From assembly GCA_958295915.1 (NCBI GenBank), contig OY282381.1, positions 2,936,722 through 3,000,721 of the forward strand: DNA of 64,000 nt, in the 5' to 3' direction. A program made the translations under genes and the position numbers. Shown here piece by piece: positions 35,482 through 45,098 of this stretch (positions are counted from its first letter, which is position 1; each line of letters starts with the position of its first letter). Under the pieces are notes generated by a model. The model made no database searches and had not been told where the DNA came from. It saw nothing but the letters and a program-made list of their open reading frames with translations. This DNA is from an uncultured Caldilineaceae bacterium. GTDB lineage: Bacteria; Chloroflexota; Anaerolineae; Caldilineales; Caldilineaceae.

Positions 35482-36624
35482 ATGGATGAGAGCGTCTACG
35501 TGGAACTGGATCTGGAACTACCCTATCGTACACACGAACTGCCGGGGATCGGTGGGCAGCTACGGGCGACGCCCGGCGCTTTTATTGTGGAGGAGATCCC
35601 CCTATACGAAGCTGTTGGCGCTGGTCAACATCTCTATGTCAACATTACCAAAGAAGAACTGACGACTCGCGACGTGCAACGAGGCCTGGCCGAGGCGTTT
35701 GGCCTGCCGTACAAAGCCGTCGGGTTTGCCGGCATGAAGGACAAATTTGCCCGCGCAACGCAGACGTTCAGCCTGTTGGTCGGTCATGTAGACGATGAGT
35801 TTTTGCGCGCGGCGCCAGCGCGGATCATGGCAAAGATAGCGGTGACGGTCAATTGGGCGCGACTTCACCGCAACAAGCTCAAAAGGGGTCATCTACTGGG
35901 CAACCGCTTCACCATTACCGTCGCGCAACCGGCGGTTCGCGGCGCGGAAGCGCTGGCAAGGGCCGCAGCCATCGCTGCATACCTGCGCAACAGCGGCCTG
36001 CCCAACTTTTACGGCCCACAGCGTCTGGGGCAAAACGGCGCCAATGTGCGTCGGGGATGGGAGCTTCTCCAGGGCGACAAATGGATGTCCAACCGCTGGC
36101 TGCGAAGCCTCTTGCTGGCGAGCGTGCAGAGCTATCTGTGCAATCGCTATCTGGCGCTACGGCGCCAACGGGGTCAGTTCACAACACTGCTGACAGGGGA
36201 TATCGCAAAAAAATATGCGACAGGCGGCCTGTTCATTGTCGAAGATCGGAAGACGGACCAGAGCCGTTACGAACAAAAAGAGATCAGTTTTACCGCGCCG
36301 ATGTATGGGCCGAAGATGTGGCAAGCAGAGGCCGAATCCGGCGAGCTGGAGCAGGAGGTCTTAGCCATGAGCGGCATTGAAATGGCCTCTTTATCCAGGG
36401 CGAACCTGACGGGCGCCCGCCGGCTAGGCCGGGTGCTGCTCAACGATCTGTCGGTCGCGCAGAACGAGGCAGGGATTGTTGTGCGGTTTTCTTTACCGAA
36501 AGGGGCATTTGCGACAACAGTCCTGCGCGAATTTATGAAAGTGCCCGACGACGCGCTGGCTCAAGCGCCTGAAGACAGTGTTGAATACGCCCCTTTCGAG
36601 AAGGGGCGCAATAGCGAAGACTGA
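35482..36624 (+). CDS. truD: tRNA pseudouridine synthase TruD
   Basis: Pseudouridine synthase of the TruD family, which modifies U13 in tRNA-Glu in E. coli. The catalytic motif GFAGMKDKFARATQ holds Asp-87. LKRGHLLGNRFTI (about 132-145) and LPNFYGPQRLGQNGANV (about 173-189) are family signatures, and the insertion (TRUD) domain spans about 190-330. The length of 380 is normal. The last residues (EYAPFEKGRNSED) are encoded by a family A hairpin repeat (36580-36612), so the original C-terminus appears to have been replaced or extended by the repeat. Confidence 0.92.
   Translation: MDESVYVELDLELPYRTHELPGIGGQLRATPGAFIVEEIPLYEAVGAGQHLYVNITKEELTTRDVQRGLAEAFGLPYKAVGFAGMKDKFARATQTFSLLVGHVDDEFLRAAPARIMAKIAVTVNWARLHRNKLKRGHLLGNRFTITVAQPAVRGAEALARAAAIAAYLRNSGLPNFYGPQRLGQNGANVRRGWELLQGDKWMSNRWLRSLLLASVQSYLCNRYLALRRQRGQFTTLLTGDIAKKYATGGLFIVEDRKTDQSRYEQKEISFTAPMYGPKMWQAEAESGELEQEVLAMSGIEMASLSRANLTGARRLGRVLLNDLSVAQNEAGIVVRFSLPKGAFATTVLREFMKVPDDALAQAPEDSVEYAPFEKGRNSED
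36580..36612. repeat. Family A hairpin repeat at the 3' end of truD
   Basis: gttgaatacgcccctttcg followed by agaaggggcgcaat; the arms (cgcccctt, aaggggcg) are a compensated variant of the family hairpin. Confidence 0.65.
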
Positions 36625-36685
36625 ACGATGAGACGAGACGCCCGCTAACGACAGCGAACTCTCTCAGGAGCAACGGATTTCTGCT

Positions 36686-37351
36686 ATGGAAATGCCACTT
36701 TTCCCGCTACGCGTTGTGCTTTTCCCTGGTATGGCGCTGCCTCTCCACATCTTCGAACCCCGCTATCGGGAGATGATCGACCGATGTCTGGATGAGAACC
36801 TGGCCTTCGGCGTTGTATTGATTCAAAAAGGCCCCGAAGTAGGCGGAGACGCGCGCCCACACCGGGTGGGGACCGCTGCCCGCATTGTGAAGGTGGATCG
36901 CCAATCGGACGGAAGACTGAATATTCAAGTGGTGGGCGCCCGGCGATTCCGCATCGAAGAGCTGAACCACGATCGCCCCTATCTGACCGGACGGGTACGG
37001 CATTTCCCGGTGACAAATGGGGATACGAAACTGGCGCTGGAGCAAGCGCGGCGGGTACGCCCCAAAATTATGCGTTATGTAGAACTGTTGACAAAAGCCA
37101 CAGGCGTACAGCTGAAGCTAGATCGTCTGCCGGAAGACGCCACGAGCCTGGCCTTCCTCGCCGCCATCACCTTGCAGGTGCGGCCCGAAGACAAGCAGCG
37201 TCTGCTGGAACTGCCCGGCGTGCCGCAGTTGTTGGAGCTGGGCAACTACTATCTGGGCCGCGAACTTCAGTTGCTCGACTATATGATCAGCAGTCAAGCC
37301 GCGCTGCCCGCCATGACCAACGGCCCCACCGGACAGTTGTTCGCAAATTGA
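36686..37351 (+). CDS. LON substrate-binding-domain protein
   Basis: A stand-alone Lon N-terminal (substrate-binding) domain protein of 221 residues without ATPase or protease parts. The start MEMPLFPLRVVLFPGMALPL and HIFEPRYREMIDRCL are the classic first beta-strand and helix; GTAARIVKVDRQSDGRLNIQ and VGARRFRIEEL complete the beta domain, and a helical bundle (LLEQ-type) follows to about residue 205. These proteins are widespread and their role is unclear, perhaps an adaptor for proteolysis. It lies 62 bases after truD on the same strand. Confidence 0.85.
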   Translation: MEMPLFPLRVVLFPGMALPLHIFEPRYREMIDRCLDENLAFGVVLIQKGPEVGGDARPHRVGTAARIVKVDRQSDGRLNIQVVGARRFRIEELNHDRPYLTGRVRHFPVTNGDTKLALEQARRVRPKIMRYVELLTKATGVQLKLDRLPEDATSLAFLAAITLQVRPEDKQRLLELPGVPQLLELGNYYLGRELQLLDYMISSQAALPAMTNGPTGQLFAN

Positions 37352-37466
37352 AGGTTATAGCACGCGCCAATTCGGGCTTCACACGATGCGCAAAACCTGA
37401 CCCTTGATTCAGGTGATGAAGATGATGAACTACAGTTTACTGCAGTTATCGCCGTTATCATGGTAA

Positions 37467-37486
37467 TCAGATGAATCAGTGGTCAA
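37467..37486 (+). repeat. Family F element upstream of the acetamidase gene
   Basis: tcagatgaatcagtggtcaa, nearly identical to 21391-21410, with ctgcagttatcgccgttatc upstream. It lies 65 bases before the start codon. Confidence 0.55.
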
Positions 37487-37550
37487 ACCTGCGGCGCGCT
37501 CAGCCCTCACTGCAGGGCGCGACCGCCATCCGCGGAGAAAGGACAAACGT

Positions 37551-38468
37551 ATGACAACCCATCAGTTCCAGCCACACCACTACCACACAACGATCGGCTC
37601 CCATCCGCCGGTGTTGCGAATTCATCCTGGTGATAGCGTCATGACCTCAACGGTCGATGCCAGAGGCGCAGACAGCAGTGGTCAGCCCATTACAGCGCCG
37701 GGCAATCCTATGACCGGCCCGTTTTATGTGGACGGGGCCGAACCGGGGGATACCCTCGTTGTGCATCTGGACAAGCTGCGTCCCAACCGACCTTTCGGCT
37801 GGACCCGCACGATGGTGGCCCCGAATGTCGTCGATCCGGAACAGGTGCCCCGGCTGCCCTGGCCCGAGGAGGGCAAGGAACTAGCCAATTGGCGGGTGGA
37901 CAACGACGCCGGCACAGCGACTCTGGTGGCGCCTCAGACTCGCCTGGGCGCGCTGACCCTACCGCTCGCGCCGATGAGCGGCTGCTTCGGTGTCGCGCCG
38001 GCCCGGGGCGAAGCCATCTCAACCGCCACATCCGGCCCCCACGGCGGCAACATGGACTATCGCGGCTTTGTCGAAGGTGTGACCGTCTACCTTCCTGTCT
38101 TTGTGCCCGGCGCGCTCTTCCACATCGGCGACGGCCACGCGCTGCAAGGAGATGGCGAAATCGTCGGCACCGGCATCGAAATCTCCTTTGACGTATCCTT
38201 CAGCGTGGACGTGCAGAAGAGCCGGCGCATCTTTTGGCCCAGAGGCGAAAATGAAGACTATATCTTCGCTGCGGGCAATGCCCGTCCGCTGGACCAGGCC
38301 ACCCAGCATGCGACCACAGAGATGATCCGCTGGCTGGAGCAGGAACTGGAGCTCGATCCGGTGGGCGCGCACATCCTGATGGGTCAGACCGTGGAATATG
38401 ACATTGGCAACATCTATGACCCGGCCTATACGATGATTTGCAAACTGCCGAAGGCAGTCCTACCGTGA
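37551..38468 (+). CDS. Acetamidase/formamidase family protein
   Basis: A metal-dependent amidase of the FmdA/AmdA family (305 residues), expected to hydrolyse formamide, acetamide or related small amides. Signatures are LRIHPGDSVMTSTVDA near residue 25, GNPMTGPFYVDGAEPGDTL (about 51-69), APMSGCFGVAP, SGPHGGNMDYRGFVEGVTV with likely metal ligands, PGALFHIGDGHALQGDGEI and, near the C-terminus, NIYDPAYTMICKL. The ATG at 37551 has ggagaaagg upstream. Substrate specificity is not resolved. Confidence 0.88.
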   Translation: MTTHQFQPHHYHTTIGSHPPVLRIHPGDSVMTSTVDARGADSSGQPITAPGNPMTGPFYVDGAEPGDTLVVHLDKLRPNRPFGWTRTMVAPNVVDPEQVPRLPWPEEGKELANWRVDNDAGTATLVAPQTRLGALTLPLAPMSGCFGVAPARGEAISTATSGPHGGNMDYRGFVEGVTVYLPVFVPGALFHIGDGHALQGDGEIVGTGIEISFDVSFSVDVQKSRRIFWPRGENEDYIFAAGNARPLDQATQHATTEMIRWLEQELELDPVGAHILMGQTVEYDIGNIYDPAYTMICKLPKAVLP

Positions 38469-38488
38469 TTACTGCTACTTCTTTGGTC

Positions 38489-40981
38489 TCAACGCTCTGC
38501 ATCGCCGACGACTTGCCACAGGAGCAGCCCCGCCAGCAGCCCGACTCCCAAGCCAAACAGAACCAAGCCCCAGCGCCAGCTATCTGGCGCATACCACAGC
38601 CGTATCGTCGATTCCCCCGCGGGCGCCAGCGTCGCCCGCAGCGTGTAGTTGGCCCGCAACACGGGGGTCGCTTCTCCGTTTACTGTTGCCCGCCAGCCCG
38701 GATACCAGACTTCGCTGAGAACCAGATAGCCCGGTGTCTCTGCACTGGCTGCCAGGACGATTTCGTTTTCGCTGTATGAGAGGACCGACACAGGCGCGCC
38801 AATGCTCGGCGACGGCGACTCTACGGCCAGCGGTCGCTCGCTGTCGGACGTCAGGATCACCGTCCGTAACGGCTCGAATGCCGGCTGTTGCAGCGCAGTC
38901 AGCGCGGCCTTTTCATCAGGGACGATCTGCGCCTCGGCAACCAGCCAAGCTCGGGGAAGAGGATCGGGGTTCTCGTAGATGGCAAGAGGGCCGGGCGCGT
39001 CAAAGGCCAGCGTGAACTGCTCCGGCAGAGGCGTACCATCCCGCACAAGCACGAAGCGCACGTTGAGCAGATCATAAATCCGAGTGCCCCGTCCGCCGTT
39101 GTTCTCCCACAGATTCTCCCAATGCCCCAACACCAGCGGATTGGCTATGCCCCACACATCCTGCAATCCGACCAGCGCGGCGGTGTTCGGCTGCCATAGG
39201 TCGTAGATGCCGGTACGGGCGTCGATGCGGAAGAGATGTTGAGAGGGGCGGGATGCGAGAGCGGCATTGCCAGCGGATGCCCCGGCGGTCGCCTCTTGTC
39301 TGTCGCCAGTCTGCTCCTGCAGGAAGGCCACAATCTCTGGATGCGCAAAACCACGTGTCGGGTCGGTTTCGCTGATGTCAGTGTATGCGCCTGCTGCAGC
39401 CAACTCCACCAGCAACAGGATGAGCAGCAACCCGGCGAAAGGAGCGCCCGACAGATGCTTTCGCCGATACAGCGCCATCAGCAGCCAGGTAGCCAGCCAC
39501 GCAGCAGTTGCCAGGACCAAGGCCAGGCCCGCCCTCGATGCGTGCAGGAAGGCGACGGAATTCTCCTGCAACAGGAGCAAGGAGGCGAATATCAACGGCG
39601 TGATGAAAAGGAGGAGCGCGAGACCGCCAGTGCGAATGAGGAAGAAAAACGCCGAGGATTGGGAGGGGGGGCTCTCTCTCCTCTCACCTCCCCCCTGATC
39701 CCCTCTCAGCAGCGCATCCAACCCTATCGCCGCCAGCACAGCCGCCGCCAGCGCCCACAGGACGATCGTTCTGGCCGGGGCGCGGAAGCTGCCGTAACCG
39801 GGCAGAATCTGCGTCAGCCAGCCGTGAACCGGTGTGTAGAGGCCTAGCGCCACCACAAACCCGAACAGACCAAGCGCCAGCCAGGGAAGCAGTTGGCGCC
39901 TCCTCCCCGGTATCGGCAGCAGAAACGCGCCGCCCGCGAGGAGGAGCGTCACCACCCCAGCATAGGGCAGTTCGACCCGATCCCACATGCTCCAGTGGAA
40001 CGCCGGTCCGCGTCCGAAGAAGCCCGGCGTCAGCAGGCCGACTACTGCCGGCAGCGGCGCCAATGAAAATTCCACAGTGTCCTGATAGACGAATGTAGCC
40101 CGGCTCGTGAAGGGCAATCGTTCCAATAGGGGTAGGAGGATAGGCGCAGAGATGAGCGCTGTCAGTATGAAAACCGCGATCGGGTACCGAAGATTGGAGA
40201 GAAGCTGTCGCGTAGCCGTCGAATGCGACCTAGCGGACAATGTCCAATACTGAATCCCCAGTACCCCAACCGTATAGATTCCCACGGCCATCCCGACGTA
40301 ATAGCTGCTCTGCGCGTGGCCGGCGTAGTTGGCCACAGCAAACAGCACAGCGGCGACGCCCGCCCAGGCCAGGCTGTTCCGGGTCAGCGCACGGTGATAA
40401 GCGGCCAGAATCCAGCCAATCCATGAAAGAACGGCGATTAGATTGAGATTGCCCAGATGAATGAACAGAGCATCGCTGAAACCGAATGCAATCCCAGCCA
40501 GCAGCGCGGCGGGCCGGCAGTAGCCGAGAGTGCGCACCAGCGCGTAAACGCCCAAACCGGCCCACCAGAGATGGCCAATGCTGAGCCACTGCATCCAGCG
40601 ATACTCAAAAGACGGACGGAGAAGAAACAGCAACAGATTGGGCGGATAGAGGAATCCGGCCTGAATGTCGCCAATGAAAGGCGCGCCGCCGTAGAGATGC
40701 GGATTCCAGAGAGGCAATCTGCCCTGACTGAGGGCGCCGGCGGCGAACCGGTAGGTAGGGAAAAGAAAGCTGACCAGATCGCCGCCGTCGGCCGGCTGGT
40801 AGACATCGTTGCTGACTGTGCGCCAAAAAAAGGCCAGAACCATCCCCCCCAACCCACTCGCGAACAGCAGATCCCAGCGCCGTTCGTCGCGCCGCAGCGT
40901 CAACCATGTAACTGCGCCACCCACTAGGAGGGCGATACCTATGCCAATGCCAACGGGTAGGAATTCTGTGCGAAAATCCAT
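38489..40981 (-). CDS. YfhO-family membrane protein
   Basis: A large (830 residues) polytopic membrane protein of the YfhO/GT-C-like superfamily. The N-terminal half has about twelve hydrophobic segments. The first extracellular loop carries ADGGDLVSFLFPTYRFAAGA and LPLWNPHLYGGAPFIGDIQ, the hallmark of YfhO proteins. The C-terminal 300 residues form a soluble domain (NPDPLPRAWLVAEAQIV; GYLVLSEVWYPGWRATVNG) and a last membrane helix lies at about 800-822. Some members glycosylate lipoteichoic acid in Firmicutes; the substrate here is unknown. It is convergent with the acetamidase gene. Confidence 0.85.
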   Translation of the reverse strand: MDFRTEFLPVGIGIGIALLVGGAVTWLTLRRDERRWDLLFASGLGGMVLAFFWRTVSNDVYQPADGGDLVSFLFPTYRFAAGALSQGRLPLWNPHLYGGAPFIGDIQAGFLYPPNLLLFLLRPSFEYRWMQWLSIGHLWWAGLGVYALVRTLGYCRPAALLAGIAFGFSDALFIHLGNLNLIAVLSWIGWILAAYHRALTRNSLAWAGVAAVLFAVANYAGHAQSSYYVGMAVGIYTVGVLGIQYWTLSARSHSTATRQLLSNLRYPIAVFILTALISAPILLPLLERLPFTSRATFVYQDTVEFSLAPLPAVVGLLTPGFFGRGPAFHWSMWDRVELPYAGVVTLLLAGGAFLLPIPGRRRQLLPWLALGLFGFVVALGLYTPVHGWLTQILPGYGSFRAPARTIVLWALAAAVLAAIGLDALLRGDQGGGERRESPPSQSSAFFFLIRTGGLALLLFITPLIFASLLLLQENSVAFLHASRAGLALVLATAAWLATWLLMALYRRKHLSGAPFAGLLLILLLVELAAAGAYTDISETDPTRGFAHPEIVAFLQEQTGDRQEATAGASAGNAALASRPSQHLFRIDARTGIYDLWQPNTAALVGLQDVWGIANPLVLGHWENLWENNGGRGTRIYDLLNVRFVLVRDGTPLPEQFTLAFDAPGPLAIYENPDPLPRAWLVAEAQIVPDEKAALTALQQPAFEPLRTVILTSDSERPLAVESPSPSIGAPVSVLSYSENEIVLAASAETPGYLVLSEVWYPGWRATVNGEATPVLRANYTLRATLAPAGESTIRLWYAPDSWRWGLVLFGLGVGLLAGLLLWQVVGDAER

Positions 40982-41225
40982 AAACTATGTCAGGATAACA
41001 CAAGGCAGAAAAGCGTCGTGCTCTTCGTGCCGCTTATCTGGCCATATTGAACGATTTGGATTGCGCCCGAGCTGTGATAGGTTAGCCAGGAGTGCCTTGA
41101 CACTGCAGGCATTCTGAACGTAACGGGAGAAAGGGCTCGACTGCCGGGACAAATGGGACTGCGCGCCGGCCGCAACGTGTATAATCATGCACAGCAATCT
41201 GCGAATATCAAGAATGCGGAATCGT

Positions 41226-41981
41226 CTAGCCGCGGCCCACGTATGGCATCTGATTGGCCATGACGGTCAAGAAAAGAACATTCGTATCCAAGGGCAGGCT
41301 GTCCATATAGAGGATCGCCTTGGCTACCGCGTCGGCGTCCATGGTCGGCTCCACCATCACGCTGCCGTTGGCCTGGGGTATGCCGGCTCGCATGCGTTCG
41401 GTCATCTCGGTGGCCGCGTTGCCGATGTCGATCTGACCGCAGCAGATGTTGTAGGCGCGCCCATCCAGGGAGGTGGATTTGGTCAGACCGGTAATGGCGT
41501 GTTTGGTAGATGTATAGGGGGAAGAGTTGGGCCGGGGCGTGTGCGCCGAGATCGAACCGTTGTTGATAATGCGTCCGCCCTGGGGATTCTGACTCTTCAT
41601 TATGCGGAAGGCCTGCTGCGTGCAGAGGAAAACGCCGGTCAGGTTTACGTCCACCACCGCCTGCCAATCCTCGAAGGGGATCTCGTCCAATTCCATGCGC
41701 GGCGAGCCGCGCCCGGCATTGTTGAACAGTAGATCGACGCGGCCAAAGGCTGCAAGCGCGCGGTCGAACAGCTCCTGCACCGACGTCGGATCCGTTACAT
41801 CGGCAGGCGCGACCAAGGCCCGCTCGCCGGCGCCAGACTCTGCGGCCGTGGCTTCCAGTCGTTCGCGGCGACGCCCGGCCAGAGTGACAGAATAGCCTTG
41901 CGCCAACAGGAGCAAAGCTGTCTGTTTGCCGATGCCGGAACCGGCGCCGGTGATGATTGCGACTTTGCCGGAAGTGGTCAT
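41226..41981 (-). CDS. Short-chain dehydrogenase/reductase (SDR)
   Basis: A classical SDR of 251 residues. The NAD(P) motif [15 protein letters not shown] is near residue 12, the arginines of [12 protein letters not shown] favour NADP, NNAGRG is at about 88, the catalytic Ser is in NNGSISAHT and the Tyr/Lys pair in [13 protein letters not shown]. The unusual [17 protein letters not shown] replaces the common PG segment. The ATG at 41981 has aaggag at good distance; the longer open frame to 42221 is upstream repeat. It is divergent from the FAH-family gene. Confidence 0.88.
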   Translation of the reverse strand: MTTSGKVAIITGAGSGIGKQTALLLLAQGYSVTLAGRRRERLEATAAESGAGERALVAPADVTDPTSVQELFDRALAAFGRVDLLFNNAGRGSPRMELDEIPFEDWQAVVDVNLTGVFLCTQQAFRIMKSQNPQGGRIINNGSISAHTPRPNSSPYTSTKHAITGLTKSTSLDGRAYNICCGQIDIGNAATEMTERMRAGIPQANGSVMVEPTMDADAVAKAILYMDSLPLDTNVLFLTVMANQMPYVGRG

Positions 41982-42116
41982 ATGACTACGCTCCTTTTTC
42001 TGCAGAGTGAAGGTTGAAGTGAGGGAATTGGCCGGCGCCACAGGCGCGCCGCACGTTCTTTTCGCTTGCGCACAGTCTATCACGCCTGAAACCCTTTTCC
42101 TACTTCCGCCAAAGCA

Positions 42117-42150
42117 GTTGAATGCGCCTCTACTCGAAAGAGGCGCGTTA
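42117..42150. repeat. Family A hairpin repeat in the SDR/FAH divergent intergenic region
   Basis: gttgaatgcgcctctactcg then aaagaggcgcgtta. It lies between two divergently transcribed genes, close to a predicted promoter of the plus-strand one. Confidence 0.7.
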
Positions 42151-42174
42151 TGGCAGACACAGACTGAAGCAAAG

Positions 42175-42203
42175 TTGTCGCCAGACGAGAAAAAATATAA
42201 GAT
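42175..42203 (+). promoter_or_regulatory. Possible promoter of the FAH-family gene
   Basis: TTGTCG at 42175 is followed after 17 bases by TAAGAT (an overlapping TATAAG gives 15-base spacing). A gggagga ribosome binding site precedes the ATG at 42239. Confidence 0.35.
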
Positions 42204-42238
42204 GCCCATAAAACCATACAAAGGGAGGAGTTTCCATT

Positions 42239-43012
42239 ATGAAAATTCTGCGTTACAGTGTTGATGGCGCGGCAAGTTATGGCATTCTGGAAGAGGATGG
42301 CGCTATCCGTCAACTGGCTGGGTCGCCGTTTGAAAGTCTCGCCGAAAGCGGTGAGACAACCCAGCTGGACAGGGTGCGCGTGCTGGCGCCGATTGCAATG
42401 CCGCGGCTGATCGGTGTGGGGCTGAATTATCTGGCGCATGCCGAAGAAAGCGGGGCCACGCCGCCGGAGCAGCCTATGTTATTTATGCTGCCTTCCACGG
42501 CCATACTCGATCCTGAGGCGGCGATTGTCTACCCGCGCCAGGGGCAGAACGTCCATTATGAAGGTGAACTGGCCGTACTCATCGGCCAGAAGGCGCGCCG
42601 AGTCGCCGAGGCGGATGCGTTGGACTCTGTTTTCGGCTACACCTGCGGCAACGATGTCAGCGAACGGGTGATTCAGGCCGCGGAAATGAGCCAGGGCTGT
42701 TTGCTCATCGGCAAGGGGTTCGATACCTTTAAGCCTCTCGGCCCCTACATTGCCACGGGTCTGGATCCCACCAATCTGGAACTGACAACGCGTCTGAATG
42801 GCGCAGTCAAACAGCAGACAAATACGGACGACCTGATCTATTCGGTGGCGCAACTGGTCTCCTATATCAGTGAGGCGATCACGCTGTTGCCAGGCGATGT
42901 GATCATGACGGGCACCCCGTCCGGCGTTGGCCCGGTTCAACCTGGCGATGTGGTAGAGATCGAGATATCGGGGATCGGTGTTCTGCGCAACCCGGTGGTG
43001 GCAGAGGCGTAA
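42239..43012 (+). CDS. Fumarylacetoacetate hydrolase-family protein
   Basis: A FAH-fold enzyme (257 residues), the group containing hydrolases and decarboxylases or isomerases of aromatic-degradation and 2-keto acid pathways. LIGVGLNYLAHAEE is at about residue 60. HYEGELAVLIGQKARRV (about 103-119) has the metal-binding Glu residues, and FGYTCGNDVSERVIQ carries the metal Asp. KGFDTFKPLGPYI, the LLPGDVIMTGTPSGVGPVQPG signature (about 218-238) and a terminal strand follow. A strong gggagga lies upstream. Exact substrate unknown. Confidence 0.88.
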   Translation: MKILRYSVDGAASYGILEEDGAIRQLAGSPFESLAESGETTQLDRVRVLAPIAMPRLIGVGLNYLAHAEESGATPPEQPMLFMLPSTAILDPEAAIVYPRQGQNVHYEGELAVLIGQKARRVAEADALDSVFGYTCGNDVSERVIQAAEMSQGCLLIGKGFDTFKPLGPYIATGLDPTNLELTTRLNGAVKQQTNTDDLIYSVAQLVSYISEAITLLPGDVIMTGTPSGVGPVQPGDVVEIEISGIGVLRNPVVAEA

Positions 43013-43130
43013 TTTTTGAAAAAACCACCGTCCCTTTATCAGGAACTATCGTTATTGTTCACTCTCTGGTTCTTTTCGGCGAGTATAGCCATGTACTCCA
43101 CCCGCGCCAGAGAAATGTGAGCCATAGCGG

Positions 43131-43832
43131 ATGCCTTTCTCTATTGATAGCGTGGTGCCCTGGGGGCGGACAATGGCCGAATACCAGGCGATGTTCGATC
43201 TCCTGGAGTCGGATCTGCGCCAGCGCATTCTCGGCTGTGGTGATGGCCCGGCCAGCTTCAATGCAGAGATGTCGGCTCAGGGACACGTAGTCATCTCTGT
43301 CGATCCGCTGTATGCCTTCGCCGCGGCGGTTATCGAACAGCGGGTGGAAGAGACGTACGATGTCGTGATGGAGCAGGTGTCGCGCAATCGGGATGATTTC
43401 GTCTGGACGCATGTGCCGTCGATTCCACAATTGGGGCGGCGGCGGATGGGGGCAATGCGCCGCTTTCTGGCAGATTTTCCTCAGGGTAAGGCCGAAGGCC
43501 GCTATGTGGATGCATCCTTACCCGATCTGCCTTTTGACGACAACGCCTTCGATCTGGCGCTGTCCTCCCATTTTCTCTTTTTGTACAGCGACCAGTTTGA
43601 CCTGGCCTTTCATATCAGCGCCCTGCAGGAGATGCTGCGGGTAGCCCCGGAGGCGCGGGCCTTTCCCCTGTTGCAGATTGGCGGCGCGCCTTCGCCTCAT
43701 GTGCAGGGGGTCGTTGAAGTCTTCACAGCACAGGGCGTTCAGGCGACCGTCGAACCTGTCCCATACGAGTTTCTGCGGGGTGGGAATCGGATGCTACGGC
43801 TGCGGAGGTCGTGGCAGAAATGGCGACGCTGA
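43131..43832 (+). CDS. Methyltransferase-like SAM-domain protein
   Basis: A 233-residue protein with a Rossmann-like methyltransferase fold. RILGCGDGPASFNAEM (about 32-47) replaces the usual glycine-rich motif I, and VVISVDPLYAF follows as motif II with an acidic residue. LPFDDNAFDLALSSHFLFL (about 137-155) is motif IV, and LQEMLRVAPEARAFPLL the late strand. The family occurs as annotated class I methyltransferases with substrate unknown. The gene overlaps the start of the following cupin frame slightly. Confidence 0.7.
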   Translation: MPFSIDSVVPWGRTMAEYQAMFDLLESDLRQRILGCGDGPASFNAEMSAQGHVVISVDPLYAFAAAVIEQRVEETYDVVMEQVSRNRDDFVWTHVPSIPQLGRRRMGAMRRFLADFPQGKAEGRYVDASLPDLPFDDNAFDLALSSHFLFLYSDQFDLAFHISALQEMLRVAPEARAFPLLQIGGAPSPHVQGVVEVFTAQGVQATVEPVPYEFLRGGNRMLRLRRSWQKWRR

Positions 43833-43858
43833 GCGCTTCTCATCAGCAGCGAGTTGAC

Positions 43859-44233
43859 ATGATGACAATCCTTCCCCATGATCGCGACGAGTACGACCCC
43901 ATCAACACCCGCAGCAACATTCCCGGCGCTCGCATTATTACGTCGCGCACTTGCGGCGCAAAGCAGATGGAACTGTGGGAACAGCACATGCCGCCAGGCG
44001 GTGAGATCCCCTTGCATTATCACGACTGTGAGGAGAGTCTGACGTTTCTCAGTGGTGAAATCGAGGTCACTCTGGGCGCAGAAGTTCATCGAATTGGCCC
44101 GGATACCACAGTATTTGTGCCGGTAGGTGTGCTGCATCGGGTACGCAATGTGGGGGACGTACCCGTTCGGATGATCGCCGTCTTCCCGCAGGCCGCCCCG
44201 GCGGTGCTGTACCCGGACGAGCCAACGCCCTGA
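43859..44233 (+). CDS. Cupin-domain protein
   Basis: A single-domain cupin (124 residues from the ATG at 43859). The two conserved cupin motifs are visible: PPGGEIPLHYHDCEESLTF supplies His, His and Glu metal ligands, and FVPVGVLHRVRNVGDVPV supplies the late His. It likely binds a metal in a small beta barrel; catalytic or binding role is unknown. It lies just after the methyltransferase-like gene on the same strand and is probably cotranscribed. Confidence 0.8.
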   Translation: MMTILPHDRDEYDPINTRSNIPGARIITSRTCGAKQMELWEQHMPPGGEIPLHYHDCEESLTFLSGEIEVTLGAEVHRIGPDTTVFVPVGVLHRVRNVGDVPVRMIAVFPQAAPAVLYPDEPTP

Positions 44234-44274
44234 CCCCGTGGAGGCTGTTCAGAGAGGATGGCGCATATCTGAAA

Positions 44275-44308
44275 AGGTTGTATTGCGCGCCGCTGTGGGA
44301 CGCGGCGA
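44275..44308 (-). repeat. Dispersed repeat family B
   Basis: Reverse copy of the family gtcgcgcc, ctacagtggcgcgc, aatacaacct. Other copies are at 45772-45803 (+), 50538-50569 (+), 56042-56072 (+) and 58080-58111 (-). Confidence 0.65.
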
Positions 44309-44345
44309 TATTGACAGCGCGTGGCAGGTCTGGCGGTCTGTCTAA

Positions 44346-44418
44346 AGCCGTTGGTCGGACTCGAACCGACGACCTACGCTTTACGAGAGCGTCGCTCTAC
44401 CGACTGAGCTACAACGGC
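44346..44418 (-). tRNA. tRNA-Thr (anticodon CGU)
   Basis: A complete 73-base cloverleaf on the minus strand: acceptor GCCGTTG/CAACGGC with discriminator T, D stem GCTC/GAGC, anticodon stem ACGCT/AGCGT with loop CTCGTAA (anticodon CGT, reading ACG), variable loop AGGTC, and T arm GTCGG TTCGAGT CCGAC. CCA is not encoded. It lies 69 bases downstream of efp on the same strand and could share its transcript. Confidence 0.95.
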
Positions 44419-44487
44419 ATATCGTCTTTAACACTATAACTGAAGTCCGCCGAAAGAGCAAATCCGCCGGCCCGTGGGTTCTGCCCT

Positions 44488-45048
44488 CTATTGCACACGT
44501 GTGACGTAGCGCCCGTCGCGTGTGTCGATGCGAACGGTGTCGCCTTCCTTCACAAACATCGGCACGTGCAGCCGGTAGCCGGTTTCCAATTCCACTTCTT
44601 TGGTCGGATTGTTCGCCGTATCTCCGGCAACGGCCAGCTCTGCCCACACTACTTCCAGATCGACCGTCGTCGGCAGGCTCACGTTGATCGGTTCGCCTTC
44701 GAAAGATTCCAGCTCTACGACCGTATTGTCTTTCATGAACTGAACGACGCCTGCCAGGGTATCCTCGGCCAGGGCGACCTGATCGTAGGTCTCTGTATCC
44801 ATAAAGTGATACAGGTCGCCGTCCGTATACAGATACTCTACCGCGCGTGAATCCAGGCGGACATCATCCACGCGCGCGCCGCTGTTATAGGTTTTCTCGA
44901 CCGTTGCGCCGCTGCGCAGGTTGCGCACTTTGAGACGAATCGTGGCGCCTCCGCGGGCCATTTTTATGTGCTGATAGTCCAGCACCCGCCACAGCCGGTT
45001 GTCCTCTTCATACATGTTGCCTCTGCGTAACTGCTGAACTTCGGCCAT
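44488..45048 (-). CDS. efp: Translation elongation factor P
   Basis: EF-P relieves ribosome stalling at polyproline stretches. The protein is 186 residues with the usual three beta-barrel domains: domain I with YQHIKMARGGATIRLKVRN, domain II with YHFMDTETYDQVAL, and the C-terminal signature near TGYRLHVPMFVKEGDTVRI. The modified tip loop, often PGKG with Lys-34 or PGRG, reads ARGGA here, placing Arg at residue 32. The modification type is therefore not obvious. A perfect-consensus promoter lies upstream at 45099-45127. The tRNA-Thr gene follows. Confidence 0.93.
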   Translation of the reverse strand: MAEVQQLRRGNMYEEDNRLWRVLDYQHIKMARGGATIRLKVRNLRSGATVEKTYNSGARVDDVRLDSRAVEYLYTDGDLYHFMDTETYDQVALAEDTLAGVVQFMKDNTVVELESFEGEPINVSLPTTVDLEVVWAELAVAGDTANNPTKEVELETGYRLHVPMFVKEGDTVRIDTRDGRYVTRVQ

Positions 45049-45098
45049 CTCTTGTCTGCATCCTCATGTCAACGAATATAAATCAGAATCGGATTTCG